A DNA stretch of 64,000 nucleotides from Caulobacter radicis. GTDB taxonomy: Bacteria > Pseudomonadota > Alphaproteobacteria > Caulobacterales > Caulobacteraceae. The notes below the pieces were generated by a model. The model was not told where the DNA came from and made no database searches. It was given only the letters and a program-made list of their open reading frames with translations. The stretch is taken from contig NZ_QDKO01000030.1 in assembly GCF_003094615.1 (NCBI RefSeq), forward strand, positions 92,541-156,540, given 5' to 3'. The translations under genes and the position numbers were made by a program. This document shows, in pieces, positions 1-7,411 of the stretch (the stretch's first letter is position 1; each line of letters begins with the position of its first letter).

Positions 1-150
1 AGGGGCGGGTGTAGGGTTCGATTTTACGGCGCCAGAGCATGGCGCGCAGGCTAGGCTGTTTCGGCGGCGAGGGGCAGGCCTTGCTCCATAGAACATTGGC
101 CGCTAAAGCCGGGGGCGAGGAAACAACAACCAAGCCGGAGCGGCGCCAAC

Positions 151-231
151 ATGCTCGCGATCCTGATCATCGCCATCTTCCTGGGCGTCATCGTCGGCCT
201 GAACGCCTTCGAGTTCGGCCGCATCGACTAA
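151..231 (+). CDS. 26-residue single-pass membrane peptide (hypothetical)
   Basis: A short frame encodes 26 residues. About 18 consecutive hydrophobic residues (mostly I, L, V, A) are followed by a polar end FEFGRID. A GGAG Shine-Dalgarno sequence at 137-140 lies ten bases before the ATG, which favours real translation. The shape, one membrane helix with a short charged tail, resembles small membrane regulators such as KdpF, but no specific family was recognised and no transporter operon is adjacent. Function unknown. It could be a chance frame, since high-GC DNA yields many. Confidence 0.45.
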   Translation: MLAILIIAIFLGVIVGLNAFEFGRID

Positions 232-263
232 AGGCGAAAGCCTTCCGAGGCCACGCGTCTCTA

Positions 264-412
264 ATATTTCCCGTCATTCCCGCCCTTGTGGCGGGAAGCC
301 CTGGTTACGCTCGCTCGTGAAGCGCCGGCGACGTGCTTGGCGCGTCGCCCCATTCGCACTTGCGGCTGACAGAGAGTTTCCCGCCACAAGGGCGGGAATG
401 ACGGGAAAATAT
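264..412. repeat. 149-bp palindromic intergenic element
   Basis: Two nearly perfect 34-35 base arms (264-297 and 378-412) are inverted copies of each other around an 80-base centre. Each arm contains its own hairpin of the form CCCGCCC-TTG-TGGCGGG. There is no coding potential of its own. The layout is that of a MITE- or REP-like element and resembles in design, though not in exact sequence, the 100-bp elements at 44742-44841 and 46417-46516. It fills most of the gap between the small peptide gene and the leftward gene ending at 434. Confidence 0.75.
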
Positions 413-433
413 AAAGCGGACTTTCGCCGCGCT

Positions 434-1000
434 CTAATCCCCCACCCGCGCCATCAGCCGCCGGCCGCCGGCGCGCATCAGGAAACGGGTCTCGGCGTTG
501 GCCGGGATGCGGGGGTCGTCCCACAGCGCCAGCTGCAGCCAGGCCTCGACGCGCAGGCGGCGGGTGAGGCCGCGCGCCGTCTCGAAGGCGTCGCCCAGCT
601 CGCGGACGGCCCGGGCCTCGACGGCCTCGGCCACCGCCTCGCCGTCGGCCAGCATCGGGTCGGCCCCAGCCAGCACCCAGGCGCGCACGTCCTCGCGGGC
701 CTCTAGCGACGGCGACAGCTCCTCGGCGAAGAACAACGGCCAGTGGGCCAGGGGGCGGCGGCCCTCGGAAAGGTCGCCGGCCGCCAGCTCCAGGGCGCGG
801 CTTAGCAACTGGTCGCGGGCCACGGGCGAATGGGCCAGGTCCTCGGCGTGCAGCGACAGGCGCGTGGCGGTCTCGCGCGGCGAGGCGCCGGAAGAGGCCT
901 GCTCCACATGGTCGGCGGCGGCCAGCAGCGCGGCCGCCGCGGCGGTGCTCAGCCCGTGGCCGGGGCTGGGGCAGGGGCCCGGCGTGTCGTCAGCCGTCAT
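434..1000 (-). CDS. hypothetical protein, 188 aa
   Basis: The product is an acidic, alanine- and glutamate-rich soluble protein without signal peptide or membrane segment. I do not recognise a family. The start codon overlaps the last 11 bases of the Rnk/GreA-like gene upstream (stop at 990), so the two are probably translationally coupled and co-transcribed leftward. A long frame on the opposite strand exists but is arginine- and serine-rich with no sign of function. The repeated Ala/Glu/Leu helices suggest an all-alpha fold. Function unknown. Confidence 0.6.
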   Translation of the reverse strand: MTADDTPGPCPSPGHGLSTAAAAALLAAADHVEQASSGASPRETATRLSLHAEDLAHSPVARDQLLSRALELAAGDLSEGRRPLAHWPLFFAEELSPSLEAREDVRAWVLAGADPMLADGEAVAEAVEARAVRELGDAFETARGLTRRLRVEAWLQLALWDDPRIPANAETRFLMRAGGRRLMARVGD

Positions 1001-1409
1001 TGCGCACCGCCAGCACCTTGATCGAGCGGACCCGGCCGCCGGCTTCCGCCCACGAAAAGCGCTGGCCGGGCCTTAGTCCCAGCAGCGCCGCGCCGACCGG
1101 CGCGGTGACCGACACGCGATGCTCGTCGATGCTGGCCTCGTGCGGCAGGCAAAGGCGGATGGTGCGCGTCCGGTCGCGGTCGAGGTCGTGATAGTCGACC
1201 TGCGAGCCCAGCCGCACGCGGTTGGCGGCCAGGGCGCCCTCGACCACGGCGGCGCGTTCCAGCTCGACGGCCAGCAGGGCCTGGCCCGGCGCGGCGCTGG
1301 GATGGGCCACCAGGGCGGCGAGGGCGTCATAGTCCTCGGCGCAGACGGTGATCGGCGGACGCGGATCGCGTTTGGAGCCAAGTGGGGGGACGGGCGGGGA
1401 GGCGGGCAT
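990..1409 (-). CDS. Rnk/GreA-C-terminal-domain protein (nucleoside diphosphate kinase regulator-like)
   Basis: The 139-residue product ends in a domain typical of the GreA/GreB C-terminus and Rnk: V-D-Y-H-D-L-D-R-D-R followed by R-L-C-L-P and a V-S-V-T-A-P-V-G-A-A-L-L-G segment. Rnk proteins bind RNA polymerase near the secondary channel. The N-terminal half (ITVCAEDYDALAALV) matches the Rnk-type start (I-T-x-x-D-x-x-x-L) rather than the long GreA coiled coil, so a transcript-cleavage factor is unlikely. I chose the ATG at 1409. The frame stays open upstream, but that part is arginine-rich and not family-like. Confidence 0.7.
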   Translation of the reverse strand: MPASPPVPPLGSKRDPRPPITVCAEDYDALAALVAHPSAAPGQALLAVELERAAVVEGALAANRVRLGSQVDYHDLDRDRTRTIRLCLPHEASIDEHRVSVTAPVGAALLGLRPGQRFSWAEAGGRVRSIKVLAVRNDG

Positions 1410-1807
1410 CGAAGCGCTCCTGGCGTTTGGCCATGCGGCATGGCGCGGCGTCGCAGCTGTCGCCGCGCGCCGTAGTAATTGGGTTATGGGCGCAAGTTTT
1501 CTGGACCTCGACCGGTTATGTGTCGAAGTCTTGCGCAACGCTGTTGTCTATCTGGTTTTCGTCCCGAGCCCGGCGCAGGCGCGTCGATAGGGGCTCGGGA
1601 CTAGGCTCCTGCGATGAGGTGGCCCGCCCTATGCTGCTCGCGATTGAAGAATTCGATGCGATACATGGTGATGGCATCATAGGTCAGGCAGCGCTGCTGT
1701 CAAATCAGGCAGATGGCGGCGAGCGTCGTTCGCACGACGCGGGTCGCCGAGGCGGCCGGCGGCGGCTAAACGGGGCGCTGGTCCTTCGCGTCCGGAGTGT
1801 CGCTTCC
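1410..1807. other. 398-bp intergenic gap between divergent genes
   Basis: This stretch must contain the promoters of the leftward Rnk-like gene and the rightward hydrolase. It is somewhat AT-richer than its flanks around 1480-1570 and 1630-1690. An open rightward frame crosses it in phase with the hydrolase, but it encodes low-complexity arginine-rich sequence and the hydrolase signal peptide begins cleanly at 1808, so I treat it as non-coding. No palindrome, RNA gene or convincing promoter was identified. Confidence 0.4.
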
Positions 1808-2929
1808 ATGTTCCGTCGTCTGTCGGCCGTCGTTGTCGCCGCCGCCCTGCTGGCCGGTCCCGCCCTGGCCCAGGACCCCAATGCGCCGCCGCCGACCGAG
1901 GCCCACTACGCCACCGCCCGGGCCGTGATCGCCGACCGCCAGAAGATCGTGACGCCGAACGGGATCCAGGTGCTGGAGCAGGTGAAGCTGAACGGTCTGC
2001 CGCAGTGGGTGTCGATCCGCGGGACCGACAGGAAGAACCCCGTGATCATCTATGTCCATGGCGGGCCGGGCGCGACCGAGATGGGCCGGTCATGGCCCTA
2101 CCAGCAGGGGTGGGAGGATTATTTCACCGTCGTCCAGTGGGACCAGCCGGGCGCGGGCAAGACCCTGCGCTCGGGCGGCGAGGCGGCCAACCGCGCCCAC
2201 CTGTCGCGGGCCCAGATGACCAAGGACCTGCTGGCCCTGATCGACGACGTCCGGGCCCGCGTCGGCGCGCGCAAGGTGATCCTGCTCGGCCACTCTTGGG
2301 GCAATGTCATCGCGCTGGACGCGGCGATGGCCCGGCCGGACCTGGTTGCGGCCTATGTCGGCGTCGGCCCGCTGTTTTCCCTGCGCGCCAATGAGGCAGC
2401 CCAGTACGAGGCCCTGCTGAAGATCGCCGCCGAGCGCAAGGACGAGACGGCGCTGGCCGAGCTGAAGGCCCTGGCGCCCTATCCTGGCGACGGCGAGATC
2501 CCGTTCGCCAAGGTCAATGTCGTGCGCAAGTGGGTGATGGCCTACGGAGGCCTCGCCGCCTGGCGCGACAACGCCGACTTCTATTTCCGCGCCGCGCGCC
2601 TGTCGCCGCTCTACGACTACGCCGACCGCCTGGCCATCGACCAGGGCGGCCAGCTGTCGGTGCCGGCCCTGCTGCCCGACATGGCCGCCGTCGACCACAC
2701 CAGGATCGCGGCCACGAAGTTCCCCGTCTTCATGTTCCTGGGCCGCCACGACATCACCACGCCCTCGTCGGTGATCGAGCCGTGGCTGGCGCGGCTGAAG
2801 GCCCCCAGGAAGCAGCTGGTCTGGTTCGAGAGCTCGGCCCACCTGCCGCCGCACGAGGAGCCGGGCAAGTTCCTGGTCGAGCTGGTCGACAAGGTGCGCC
2901 CGCTGGCGGTGGAGAAGCCGGCGAAGTAG
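1808..2929 (+). CDS. secreted alpha/beta hydrolase, proline iminopeptidase-like (S33 family)
   Basis: The 373-residue product starts with a signal peptide (MFRRLSAVVVAAALLAGPALAQ, likely cut after ALA-Q). The hydrolase core has the oxyanion motif HGGPG at residues 84-88, a WDQPGAGKT segment corresponding to the DQRGCGRS motif of prolyl aminopeptidases, and the nucleophile elbow GHSWGN with Ser163. Late in the chain, FLGRHDITTP carries the likely acid and SAHLPPHEEP the likely catalytic His. The family cleaves N-terminal proline from peptides or hydrolyses esters; the substrate here is not known. Export suggests a periplasmic role. Confidence 0.85.
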   Translation: MFRRLSAVVVAAALLAGPALAQDPNAPPPTEAHYATARAVIADRQKIVTPNGIQVLEQVKLNGLPQWVSIRGTDRKNPVIIYVHGGPGATEMGRSWPYQQGWEDYFTVVQWDQPGAGKTLRSGGEAANRAHLSRAQMTKDLLALIDDVRARVGARKVILLGHSWGNVIALDAAMARPDLVAAYVGVGPLFSLRANEAAQYEALLKIAAERKDETALAELKALAPYPGDGEIPFAKVNVVRKWVMAYGGLAAWRDNADFYFRAARLSPLYDYADRLAIDQGGQLSVPALLPDMAAVDHTRIAATKFPVFMFLGRHDITTPSSVIEPWLARLKAPRKQLVWFESSAHLPPHEEPGKFLVELVDKVRPLAVEKPAK

Positions 2930-2938
2930 GAAGGCTGG

Positions 2939-3715
2939 ATGTCCAGCTCTTCCTCCCCCCCATCCCCGCGCGGCGGCGCGCTCGTCACCGGCGCGGGGCG
3001 CAGGATCGGGCGGGTGCTGGCGCTGGAGGCGGCGCGGGCGGGGTACGACGTGGCGGTGCATTTTCGCGCCGCGCGAGACGAGGCCGAGGCGGTGGTCGCC
3101 GAGATCGCGGCGCTGGGCCGCCGGGCGGTCGCCGTGCCGGGCGAGCTTGCCGATCCGGACATCGGCGAGGCCCTGGTCGCGGCGGCGTCGCGGGCGATCG
3201 GGCCGCTGACCCTGCTGGTCAATTCGGCCTCGACCTTCGAGGACGACCGGGTCGGAGGCGTGAGCGCCGACAGCTGGAACCGTCACATGGACGCCAACCT
3301 GCGTGCGCCGGTGCTGCTGGCCCAGGCCTTCGCCGCCGCCCTCCCGGCGGGCGCCAAGGGTCTGGTCGTCAACCTGGTCGACCAGCGGGTGCTGAAGCCC
3401 AATCCGCAGTTCTTCAGCTACAGCGTCTCCAAGGCGGGCCTGTGGTGGGTGACGCGGACCCTGGCCCAGGATCTGGCGCCGGCCATTCGCGTCAACGCCA
3501 TCGGGCCCGGGCCGGTGCTGGCTTCGGTCCATCAGGCCCCCGGCGAGTTCGAGGCCGAGGCCGCCGCCACGCCTCTGGGCGGCCCTGTCGATCCGGCCGA
3601 ACTGGCCGCGGCGATGCGCTATCTCATTGACGCGCCGTCGGTCACGGGCCAGATGATTGCGGTCGACGGCGGCCAGCACCTGGCCTGGCGCACGCCCGAC
3701 GTCCTAGGTTCCTGA
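2939..3715 (+). CDS. SDR-family oxidoreductase, pteridine reductase/FolM-like
   Basis: A classical short-chain dehydrogenase of 258 residues: cofactor motif TGAGRRIG (17-24), the N-S-A-S segment around residue 95, and the catalytic pair Tyr161-x-x-x-Lys165 (YSVSK). The arginine pair in the glycine motif and HFRAARDEA after beta-2 fit NADPH use and resemble PTR1/FolM enzymes, which reduce dihydropterins or dihydrofolate. The gene starts 9 bp after the hydrolase and ends 12 bp before folB, so a role in pterin or folate metabolism is a reasonable inference from family and neighbour. Direct substrate evidence is absent. Confidence 0.8.
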   Translation: MSSSSSPPSPRGGALVTGAGRRIGRVLALEAARAGYDVAVHFRAARDEAEAVVAEIAALGRRAVAVPGELADPDIGEALVAAASRAIGPLTLLVNSASTFEDDRVGGVSADSWNRHMDANLRAPVLLAQAFAAALPAGAKGLVVNLVDQRVLKPNPQFFSYSVSKAGLWWVTRTLAQDLAPAIRVNAIGPGPVLASVHQAPGEFEAEAAATPLGGPVDPAELAAAMRYLIDAPSVTGQMIAVDGGQHLAWRTPDVLGS

Positions 3716-3727
3716 AGGCCCCCGCCC

Positions 3728-4147
3728 TTGTCCGCCTCCCCCCTCTCCGAAACGCCGTTCCCGGCGCCCGCCCTGGCCCCAAAGACCGCCAAGGTCATCG
3801 TGACCAAGGTCTTCGTTCGCGGCCTCAAGGTCGAAGCCCATATCGGCGTCTACGACCACGAGCACGGCCGCGTGCAGCCGCTGGTCATCGACGTCGAACT
3901 CGACGTGGCCGCCAGCCACTGCGAGGCGCTGGGCGACACGGTGAACTACGAGACCATCCGCACCGCCGCCCAGGACATCGCCGCTGCCGGCCATATCGAC
4001 CTGGTCGAGACCTTCGCCGAGCGCCTGGCCCAGGCCTGCTTCGACGACCATCGCGTCACCCGCGCCCGGGTGAGGGTCGAAAAGCCCCTGGCCCTGGCGC
4101 CGCACGCCGCCGCCGCCGGCGTCGAGATCACCGCCGTCCGCGGGTGA
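3728..4147 (+). CDS. folB: dihydroneopterin aldolase FolB
   Basis: 139 residues, matching FolB: the segment V-F-V-R-G-L-K-V-E-A-H-I-G-V-Y-D-H-E, then V-N-Y-E-T-I-R for pterin binding, and L-V-E-T-F-A-E-R-L-A. FolB converts 7,8-dihydroneopterin to 6-hydroxymethyl-dihydropterin plus glycolaldehyde in folate synthesis, as a cytosolic oligomer. Translation appears to start at TTG 3728, giving a roughly 20-residue N-terminal extension beyond the usual FolB core; a later start is possible. It follows the pteridine reductase-like SDR by 12 bp and overlaps the next gene by 4 bp, indicating one operon. Confidence 0.9.
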   Translation: MSASPLSETPFPAPALAPKTAKVIVTKVFVRGLKVEAHIGVYDHEHGRVQPLVIDVELDVAASHCEALGDTVNYETIRTAAQDIAAAGHIDLVETFAERLAQACFDDHRVTRARVRVEKPLALAPHAAAAGVEITAVRG

Positions 4148-4698
4148 GCGACCTTCTCCACAGCGCCCGCCTGGCTCCGTTCCAGCCCGAAACGGCCTGG
4201 ACCCTGGAGGGCGGGACGCTGGTGGAGCGCCGCGGCGGGCGCGAGCGCCGCTTCGACCTTGCCCATCTTCGTCGCTTCCGCCTGGCCATGCCGCGCGGCG
4301 GCGGACGCCGGCGCGCCCTGATGCTGAGCTTCGGCCGCCAGCGGGTGGCCATCGCTTCGCAGAGCTGGCGCGGTCCGGGCCTCTATGACGATAGGCTGGA
4401 GAGCTTCTCGCTGCTGGCCCGCGCCATCGCCGCCGTCGGCGCCGACCTTTCGCCCCACGCCCGGTTCGAGACCGCAGGCTTCAAGCTGCGCGACGCCGTC
4501 ACCCTGGTCACCGGTCTGCTGGCGGTGGGGATGGGGGCGCTGCTGCTGCTGGCCATCTCGTCGTCGATGCGGGGCATGGCCATCGACCTGGCCGCGCGCA
4601 TGGGCTTCCTGCTGCTGCTGATCTTCGCGGCGCTGCCCTGGCTGCCCCGTGGCGAAGCGCTGGACCCGCACGACCTGCCGGCGCGCTGGCTGCCCTGA
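4144..4698 (+). CDS. membrane protein of unknown function, 184 aa
   Basis: The GTG start lies inside the folB stop (GTGA overlap), so translation is coupled. The N-terminal 115 residues are soluble and arginine-rich, with beta-like segments including an RRALMLSFGRQRVAIAS stretch. Two strongly hydrophobic helices follow at about residues 120-142 and 150-165, then a short polar tail. The arrangement, a PH-like or DUF-type cytosolic domain before a helical hairpin, does not match a family I can name. Despite operon position next to folB there is no sequence sign of a role in folate synthesis. Confidence 0.65.
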   Translation: MSDLLHSARLAPFQPETAWTLEGGTLVERRGGRERRFDLAHLRRFRLAMPRGGGRRRALMLSFGRQRVAIASQSWRGPGLYDDRLESFSLLARAIAAVGADLSPHARFETAGFKLRDAVTLVTGLLAVGMGALLLLAISSSMRGMAIDLAARMGFLLLLIFAALPWLPRGEALDPHDLPARWLP

Positions 4699-4738
4699 GG
4701 CCTTGCCGCGACCCGGCGCGCGCTCTACCTCCGAGGCC

Positions 4739-5176
4739 ATGATCAGCTACCGACCTTCCTTCCCCGACGACGGCGAGCGCGTCGTCGAGATCTGGCGCCG
4801 GGCCGTCGACGCCACCCACGATTTCCTCAAGCCCGAGGACCGGGTCGCCATCGAGGCGGAAGTCCTGGCCTTCCTGCCGACCGCGCCGATGTGGCTGGCG
4901 GTCGACGATGCCGATGTCGCCGTGGCCTTCATGCTGCTGGACGGCGCGCACATGCAGGCGCTGTTCGTCGATCCCGAGCATCGCGGGACAGGCGTGGGTC
5001 GCACCCTGGTCGCGCTCGCCCTGGCCACCCGGCCGAGCCTGACCACCGACGTCAACGAGCAGAACGTCCAGGCCGTGGGCTTCTACGAGCGGATAGGCTT
5101 TTCGGTCACCGGCCGCTCGCCCGTCGATGGGCAGGGCCGCGCCTATCCGCTGGTGCATCTGCGCAAGGACGGCTGA
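4739..5176 (+). CDS. yjaB: GNAT N-acetyltransferase, YjaB-like
   Basis: The 145-residue product aligns by eye along its whole length with E. coli YjaB as I remember it: a W-R-R-A-V-D-A-T-H-D-F-L segment, H-M-Q-A-L-F-V-D-P, the acetyl-CoA pyrophosphate loop R-G-T-G-V-G-R, and T-D-V-N-E-Q-N-x-Q-A-V-G-F-Y-E-R-I-G-F near the end. GNAT enzymes transfer acetyl from acetyl-CoA to an amine; the physiological substrate of YjaB is not established. The ATG at 4739 gives the family's expected start. The gap of 40 bp after the previous gene leaves open its own promoter. Confidence 0.88.
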   Translation: MISYRPSFPDDGERVVEIWRRAVDATHDFLKPEDRVAIEAEVLAFLPTAPMWLAVDDADVAVAFMLLDGAHMQALFVDPEHRGTGVGRTLVALALATRPSLTTDVNEQNVQAVGFYERIGFSVTGRSPVDGQGRAYPLVHLRKDG

Positions 5177-5264
5177 TCCGGCCGTCCTTTCCGAAGCTTC
5201 ATTTGCATCGACGCGCGTTTTTGGCGAGCATCCGCCAAACATCGCTTTTCGATCCAGGAAGCCC

Positions 5265-5633
5265 GTGACCGACGCCCAGCCCGATCCCGCCGTCCCGTCC
5301 ACCCCGCAGGACGACAAGACCCTGCCGATCATCGCCTACGCCTGCTACATCGCCGGCTGGGTGACGGGCATCTCGCCGGTCATCGGCGTGATCCTGGCCT
5401 ATGTGTCCAAGGCCTCGGCGCCCGAGTGGCTGCAAAGCCACTACGTCTTCCAGATTCGCACCTTCTGGCTGTCGCTGCTGTTCGGGCTGGTCGGCGTGCT
5501 GACCCTGATCATCGGCATCGGCGCCCTGATCCTGATCGCCGTGGGCATCTGGGTGACCGTGCGCGCCATCGTCGGCCTGTCGTGGCTGCTGAAGGGCGAG
5601 GCCTATCCGACGCCCCGCAACTGGATGCTCTGA
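5265..5633 (+). CDS. small membrane protein, DUF4870-like (first of a tandem pair)
   Basis: 122 residues beginning at GTG 5265. A short polar N-terminus is followed by helices at about 20-45, 58-80 and 83-108. The central motif S-H-Y-V-F-Q-I-R-T-F-W-L-S is typical of DUF4870-type integral membrane proteins, which lack a known function. The C-terminus reads L-L-K-G-E-A-Y-P-T-P-R-N-W. The next gene, 6 bp downstream, is a clear paralogue sharing SHYxFxIRTFWLS and GEAYPxPR, so this is a local duplication and probably a two-gene transcript. Confidence 0.75.
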   Translation: MTDAQPDPAVPSTPQDDKTLPIIAYACYIAGWVTGISPVIGVILAYVSKASAPEWLQSHYVFQIRTFWLSLLFGLVGVLTLIIGIGALILIAVGIWVTVRAIVGLSWLLKGEAYPTPRNWML

Positions 5634-5639
5634 GGTCCG

Positions 5640-6050
5640 ATGAGCGATGTCGTCCAATCCGGCCCGGGGGCCGATCGCCACTCCGAGGACAAGATCGTCC
5701 CGGCCGTGGTCTACGGCCTCTACCTGCTGGGCTTCAGCAACGGCCTGACCTTCTTCATCGGCCTGATCGTCGCCTATGTGCAGCGCGGCCAGGCCGGGCC
5801 GATCAACGAGAGCCACTACACCTTCGCGATCCGCACCTTCTGGCTGTCGGTCGCCTGGTTCCTGCTCGGCGGGGCGCTGGTGCTGTTCGGCATCCCGCTG
5901 TCGCTGGTGCTGATCGGCGTGCCGATGATCATCGCGGGGGTGGCGATCATCTCGGCGATCAGCCTCTGGTTCGTCGTCCGCTGTATCGCCGGAATCGCCT
6001 TCCTGGTGCGCGGCGAAGCCTATCCCAGGCCACGCACGTGGTTGATTTAG
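5640..6050 (+). CDS. small membrane protein, DUF4870-like (second of a tandem pair)
   Basis: 136 residues, paralogous to the preceding gene: it repeats S-H-Y-T-F-A-I-R-T-F-W-L-S and ends R-G-E-A-Y-P-R-P-R-T-W. It has four probable hydrophobic segments, since the region 77-120 is longer and more hydrophobic than in its partner. The 6-bp spacing means one transcript. Divergence between the two copies outside the shared motifs suggests an old duplication, perhaps forming a hetero-oligomer (inference). Function unknown. Confidence 0.75.
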   Translation: MSDVVQSGPGADRHSEDKIVPAVVYGLYLLGFSNGLTFFIGLIVAYVQRGQAGPINESHYTFAIRTFWLSVAWFLLGGALVLFGIPLSLVLIGVPMIIAGVAIISAISLWFVVRCIAGIAFLVRGEAYPRPRTWLI

Positions 6051-6189
6051 AGGCAGGAGCGCGCCTCGGCGCCCGCGCGGGCGACTTCCAGGTTATCAAC
6101 GTTCCCCTGACAGGCGAGTATGCTCGACGCCGGTCGCCCGGTCCTATGACTTTCCGCCCCTGGCGGAAGTAAGTCGTGGAGGGGGCGAC

Positions 6190-7191
6190 ATGCTGGCTCG
6201 CATCGTAGGGATCATCTTGGGGCTGATCCTGACGACGTCGGGATACGTGGTCTCAGGCCTGGGCACGCTGGGGAGTTGGGCCCTGGGCTGGGATCTCGGT
6301 CCGTTCGAGCCGCATCGGACGACCGCCGGTTGGGCGGCGATGACGTTGGGGGGAATCCTTCTCGTCGCCGCCCTGCTGCCCCGCAAGGGGACGTCGCGTC
6401 GGGGGACGCGACGCAGGAAAGGGAGCGCTCGCGGGGGCGAGCGTTCCCTGACCAAACCCTTCGACATGGACGGGCCCCGGATGGACGGACCGAAGATGGA
6501 TCGGCCCGAGCCCGTCGCGCCGGTTTCGGCTATTGCGGCCCCCATGACGATCGTTCCCGCCGTTCAAGCCGCACCCGCGCCGACGCCCGTCGGCGCCACC
6601 GAGTTCGAAGCCTTGCGCGCCGAGATGCTGGCCCTGTGCGGGTCTGAGGCCTGGAACCCCGCCGCCCGCGTGCTGGCCCGGCTGGTCCGCGCCGCCGAAA
6701 GCGACCGTGAGCGGACGATCGCCTATCGCGACCTCGGCGACTTCGCCGCCGCCCAGGGACGCCATGACGACGCCGCCGAGGCCTATGAGGAGGCCGTGTC
6801 CTACGCCCGCATGGTGCGAAAGGCGCAGCCGAGCGATCCGTCGGCGGACGAACTTCTGGCCGGGGCCCTGGCCGGGGTGGGCGACACCGCCGAGGCGGAA
6901 GGCCGACTGAACGAGGCCCTGGCCGCCTTCGAGGAGGCCCTGGCCCTGCGCCGCTCGCCCGGCGGCCGCGAAGCCGCCGATCCCGGCGCGCAGCGGGCGC
7001 TGTCGGTCGCGCTGGAGCGGCTGGCCGACCTGCGCGAGGATCGCGGTCACCGCATGCGGGCGCTCGACCTCTATCGCGAAAGCTACGACGTCACCGCCCG
7101 CCTGGCCGCCGCCGACCCGGCGCGGTTCGGCCTGGACCTCGTCGCGACGCGGGCCCGTCTGGAAGAGATCGAGGCGCGCGTCGCGGGGTGA
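6190..7191 (+). CDS. membrane-anchored TPR-like protein, 333 aa
   Basis: Two N-terminal hydrophobic segments (about 1-30 and 48-65) are followed by a very basic stretch (RKGTSRRGTRRRKGS), a proline- and alanine-rich linker containing MDGPRMDGPKMDRPEP, and then a helical C-terminal domain from about residue 140. That domain carries TPR-like units such as G-R-H-D-D-A-A-E-A-Y-E-E-A and G-R-L-N-E-A-L-A-A-F-E-E-A-L-A-L-R. Such proteins usually scaffold other proteins at the inner membrane. The 139-bp upstream gap suggests its own promoter. No partner is evident. Confidence 0.7.
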   Translation: MLARIVGIILGLILTTSGYVVSGLGTLGSWALGWDLGPFEPHRTTAGWAAMTLGGILLVAALLPRKGTSRRGTRRRKGSARGGERSLTKPFDMDGPRMDGPKMDRPEPVAPVSAIAAPMTIVPAVQAAPAPTPVGATEFEALRAEMLALCGSEAWNPAARVLARLVRAAESDRERTIAYRDLGDFAAAQGRHDDAAEAYEEAVSYARMVRKAQPSDPSADELLAGALAGVGDTAEAEGRLNEALAAFEEALALRRSPGGREAADPGAQRALSVALERLADLREDRGHRMRALDLYRESYDVTARLAAADPARFGLDLVATRARLEEIEARVAG

Positions 7192-7197
7192 TCACGG

Positions 7198-7335
7198 GAT
7201 CCCTCCCCCTTGATGGGGGAGGGGCAGGGGTGAGGGTGACCACGGCGCTGGAAACTCCGCCGCCGTGTCTCGTCTAGCCGCCGCGCCACCCCATCTCCGA
7301 CCCTTCCCCCATCAAGGGGGAAGGGAGAAGCCGCC
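7198..7335. repeat. intergenic C-rich/G-rich hairpin repeat (REP-like)
   Basis: A left hairpin CCTCCCCCTTGATGGGGGAGG and a mirrored right half (CCTTCCCCCATCAAGGGGGAAGG near 7303-7325) form an inverted pair separated by about 80 bases. It belongs to the same general class as the elements at 8081, 10533, 21119, 22588, 31105 and 49637, but has TTGATG/CATCAA loops and lacks their inner stem. The position just after a gene end suggests it may also stop transcription. Confidence 0.65.
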
Positions 7336-7411
7336 TCGCCGCTTGTAGCCAAGCTTTCCGCCCGTCATCATCCGCCGTTTTCGGGGCTGCGGCCCCGCAT
7401 CGGGGGAAGTC

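Noticed and set aside
1382..1807. In-frame upstream extension of the secreted hydrolase
   Set aside because: The extension would bury the signal peptide that begins at 1808 and encodes non-family arginine-rich sequence.
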